Positions 5,897 to 6,075 of a DNA stretch of 6,075 nt are shown piece after piece (position 1 is the first letter of the stretch; each line of letters starts with the position of its first letter). The DNA lies in NCBI GenBank assembly GCA_964435965.1, contig CAYTBB010000072.1, positions 1 through 6,075 on the forward strand. The letters run 5' to 3'. The stretch is from 20-14-all-45-10 sp964435965 (GTDB taxonomy: Bacteria; Chloroflexota; Dehalococcoidia; GIF9; AB-539-J10). The notes under the pieces were generated by a model. The model was not told where the DNA came from and did not search any database. It was given only the letters and a program-made list of their open reading frames with translations. The position numbers were made by a program, and so were the translations under genes.

Positions 5897-6075
5897 ATGA
5901 GAAGGATATGGGATACAGTTATGGATGAAAAACTGATAGAAGAGTTTTTGAAAAAAAGAAACGTGTTTGCAGTTGTGGGTGCTAGCAGAGATCACAGGAA
6001 ATATGGTCACCAAGTTTATCGAGACTTGCGAACCGCTGGATATAATGTCTATCCTGTGAATCCGAATGCAGATGA
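5897..6075 (+). CDS. CoA-binding domain protein (YccU-like), 5' part, cut by the window edge
   Basis: Fifty-nine codons are visible before the edge. The frame shows the start of a Rossmann-type CoA-binding domain: FAVVGASRDHRKYG at 24-37, with the phosphate-binding glycine turn VVGAS and the KYG that follows it, then GYNVYPVNPNAD at 48-59. The small members of this family are about 130-150 residues, so most of the protein lies beyond the window. They bind CoA in a nucleotide-type fold and have no well-established general function. Related domains form part of succinyl-CoA and acyl-CoA synthetases. Two in-frame ATGs compete: 5897, and 5921, which begins MDEKLIEEF as many relatives do. Neither has a clear Shine-Dalgarno site. 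The 19-base gap behind the MscS gene suggests one transcript, with no obvious functional link. Confidence 0.85.
   Translation, partial: MRRIWDTVMDEKLIEEFLKKRNVFAVVGASRDHRKYGHQVYRDLRTAGYNVYPVNPNAD

Noticed and set aside
1..6075. CRISPR arrays, tRNA or rRNA genes, transposases, integration sites
   Set aside because: No regularly spaced repeats, cloverleaf sequence, transposase motifs or long terminal repeats were seen on either strand.

Overview
The window is a compact, moderately AT-rich stretch that reads as archaeal chromosome. The promoter-like sites are BRE/TATA pairs rather than -35/-10 boxes. One large gene has a TATA-like box about 26-33 bases before its ATG and no Shine-Dalgarno sequence, the spacing expected of a leaderless archaeal transcript. 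The protein families are also common in archaea. A lineage such as Bathyarchaeia or another mesophilic archaeal group is possible, but I cannot establish it from the sequence.

Layout: the left edge (1-62, + strand) holds the last codons of a gene ending in a CPNC zinc-ribbon-like motif. It converges, 8 bases apart, on three minus-strand genes. In transcription order these are a CaCA-family cation/Ca2+ antiporter (3984-4946), a large P-type cation ATPase (976-3897) and an MscS-type mechanosensitive channel (71-913). From a 58-base or slightly larger divergent promoter region, a second, clearly different MscS-type channel (5047-5877) reads on the + strand. It is followed 19 bases later by a CoA-binding Rossmann protein cut by the right edge (5897-6075).

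Four adjacent genes therefore deal with ion movement across the membrane: one secondary antiporter, one ATP-driven pump and two tension-gated channels. The reasonable reading is a cation and osmotic homeostasis locus. The pump and antiporter set gradients of divalent cations, and the channels release solutes on hypo-osmotic shock. Co-regulation is inference. Each gene seems to have its own promoter-like site.

The most unusual item is the P-type ATPase. Its membrane part resembles MgtA-type (P3B) pumps. After the last membrane helix it carries about 125 extra residues whose pattern looks like a winged helix-turn-helix followed by a basic helical tail. A pump with a cytoplasmic, possibly nucleic-acid-binding or regulatory, winged-helix domain is the best candidate here for something not well described. 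No RNA genes, CRISPR arrays, insertion sequences or long repeats were seen. No gene-free stretch exceeds 300 bases.
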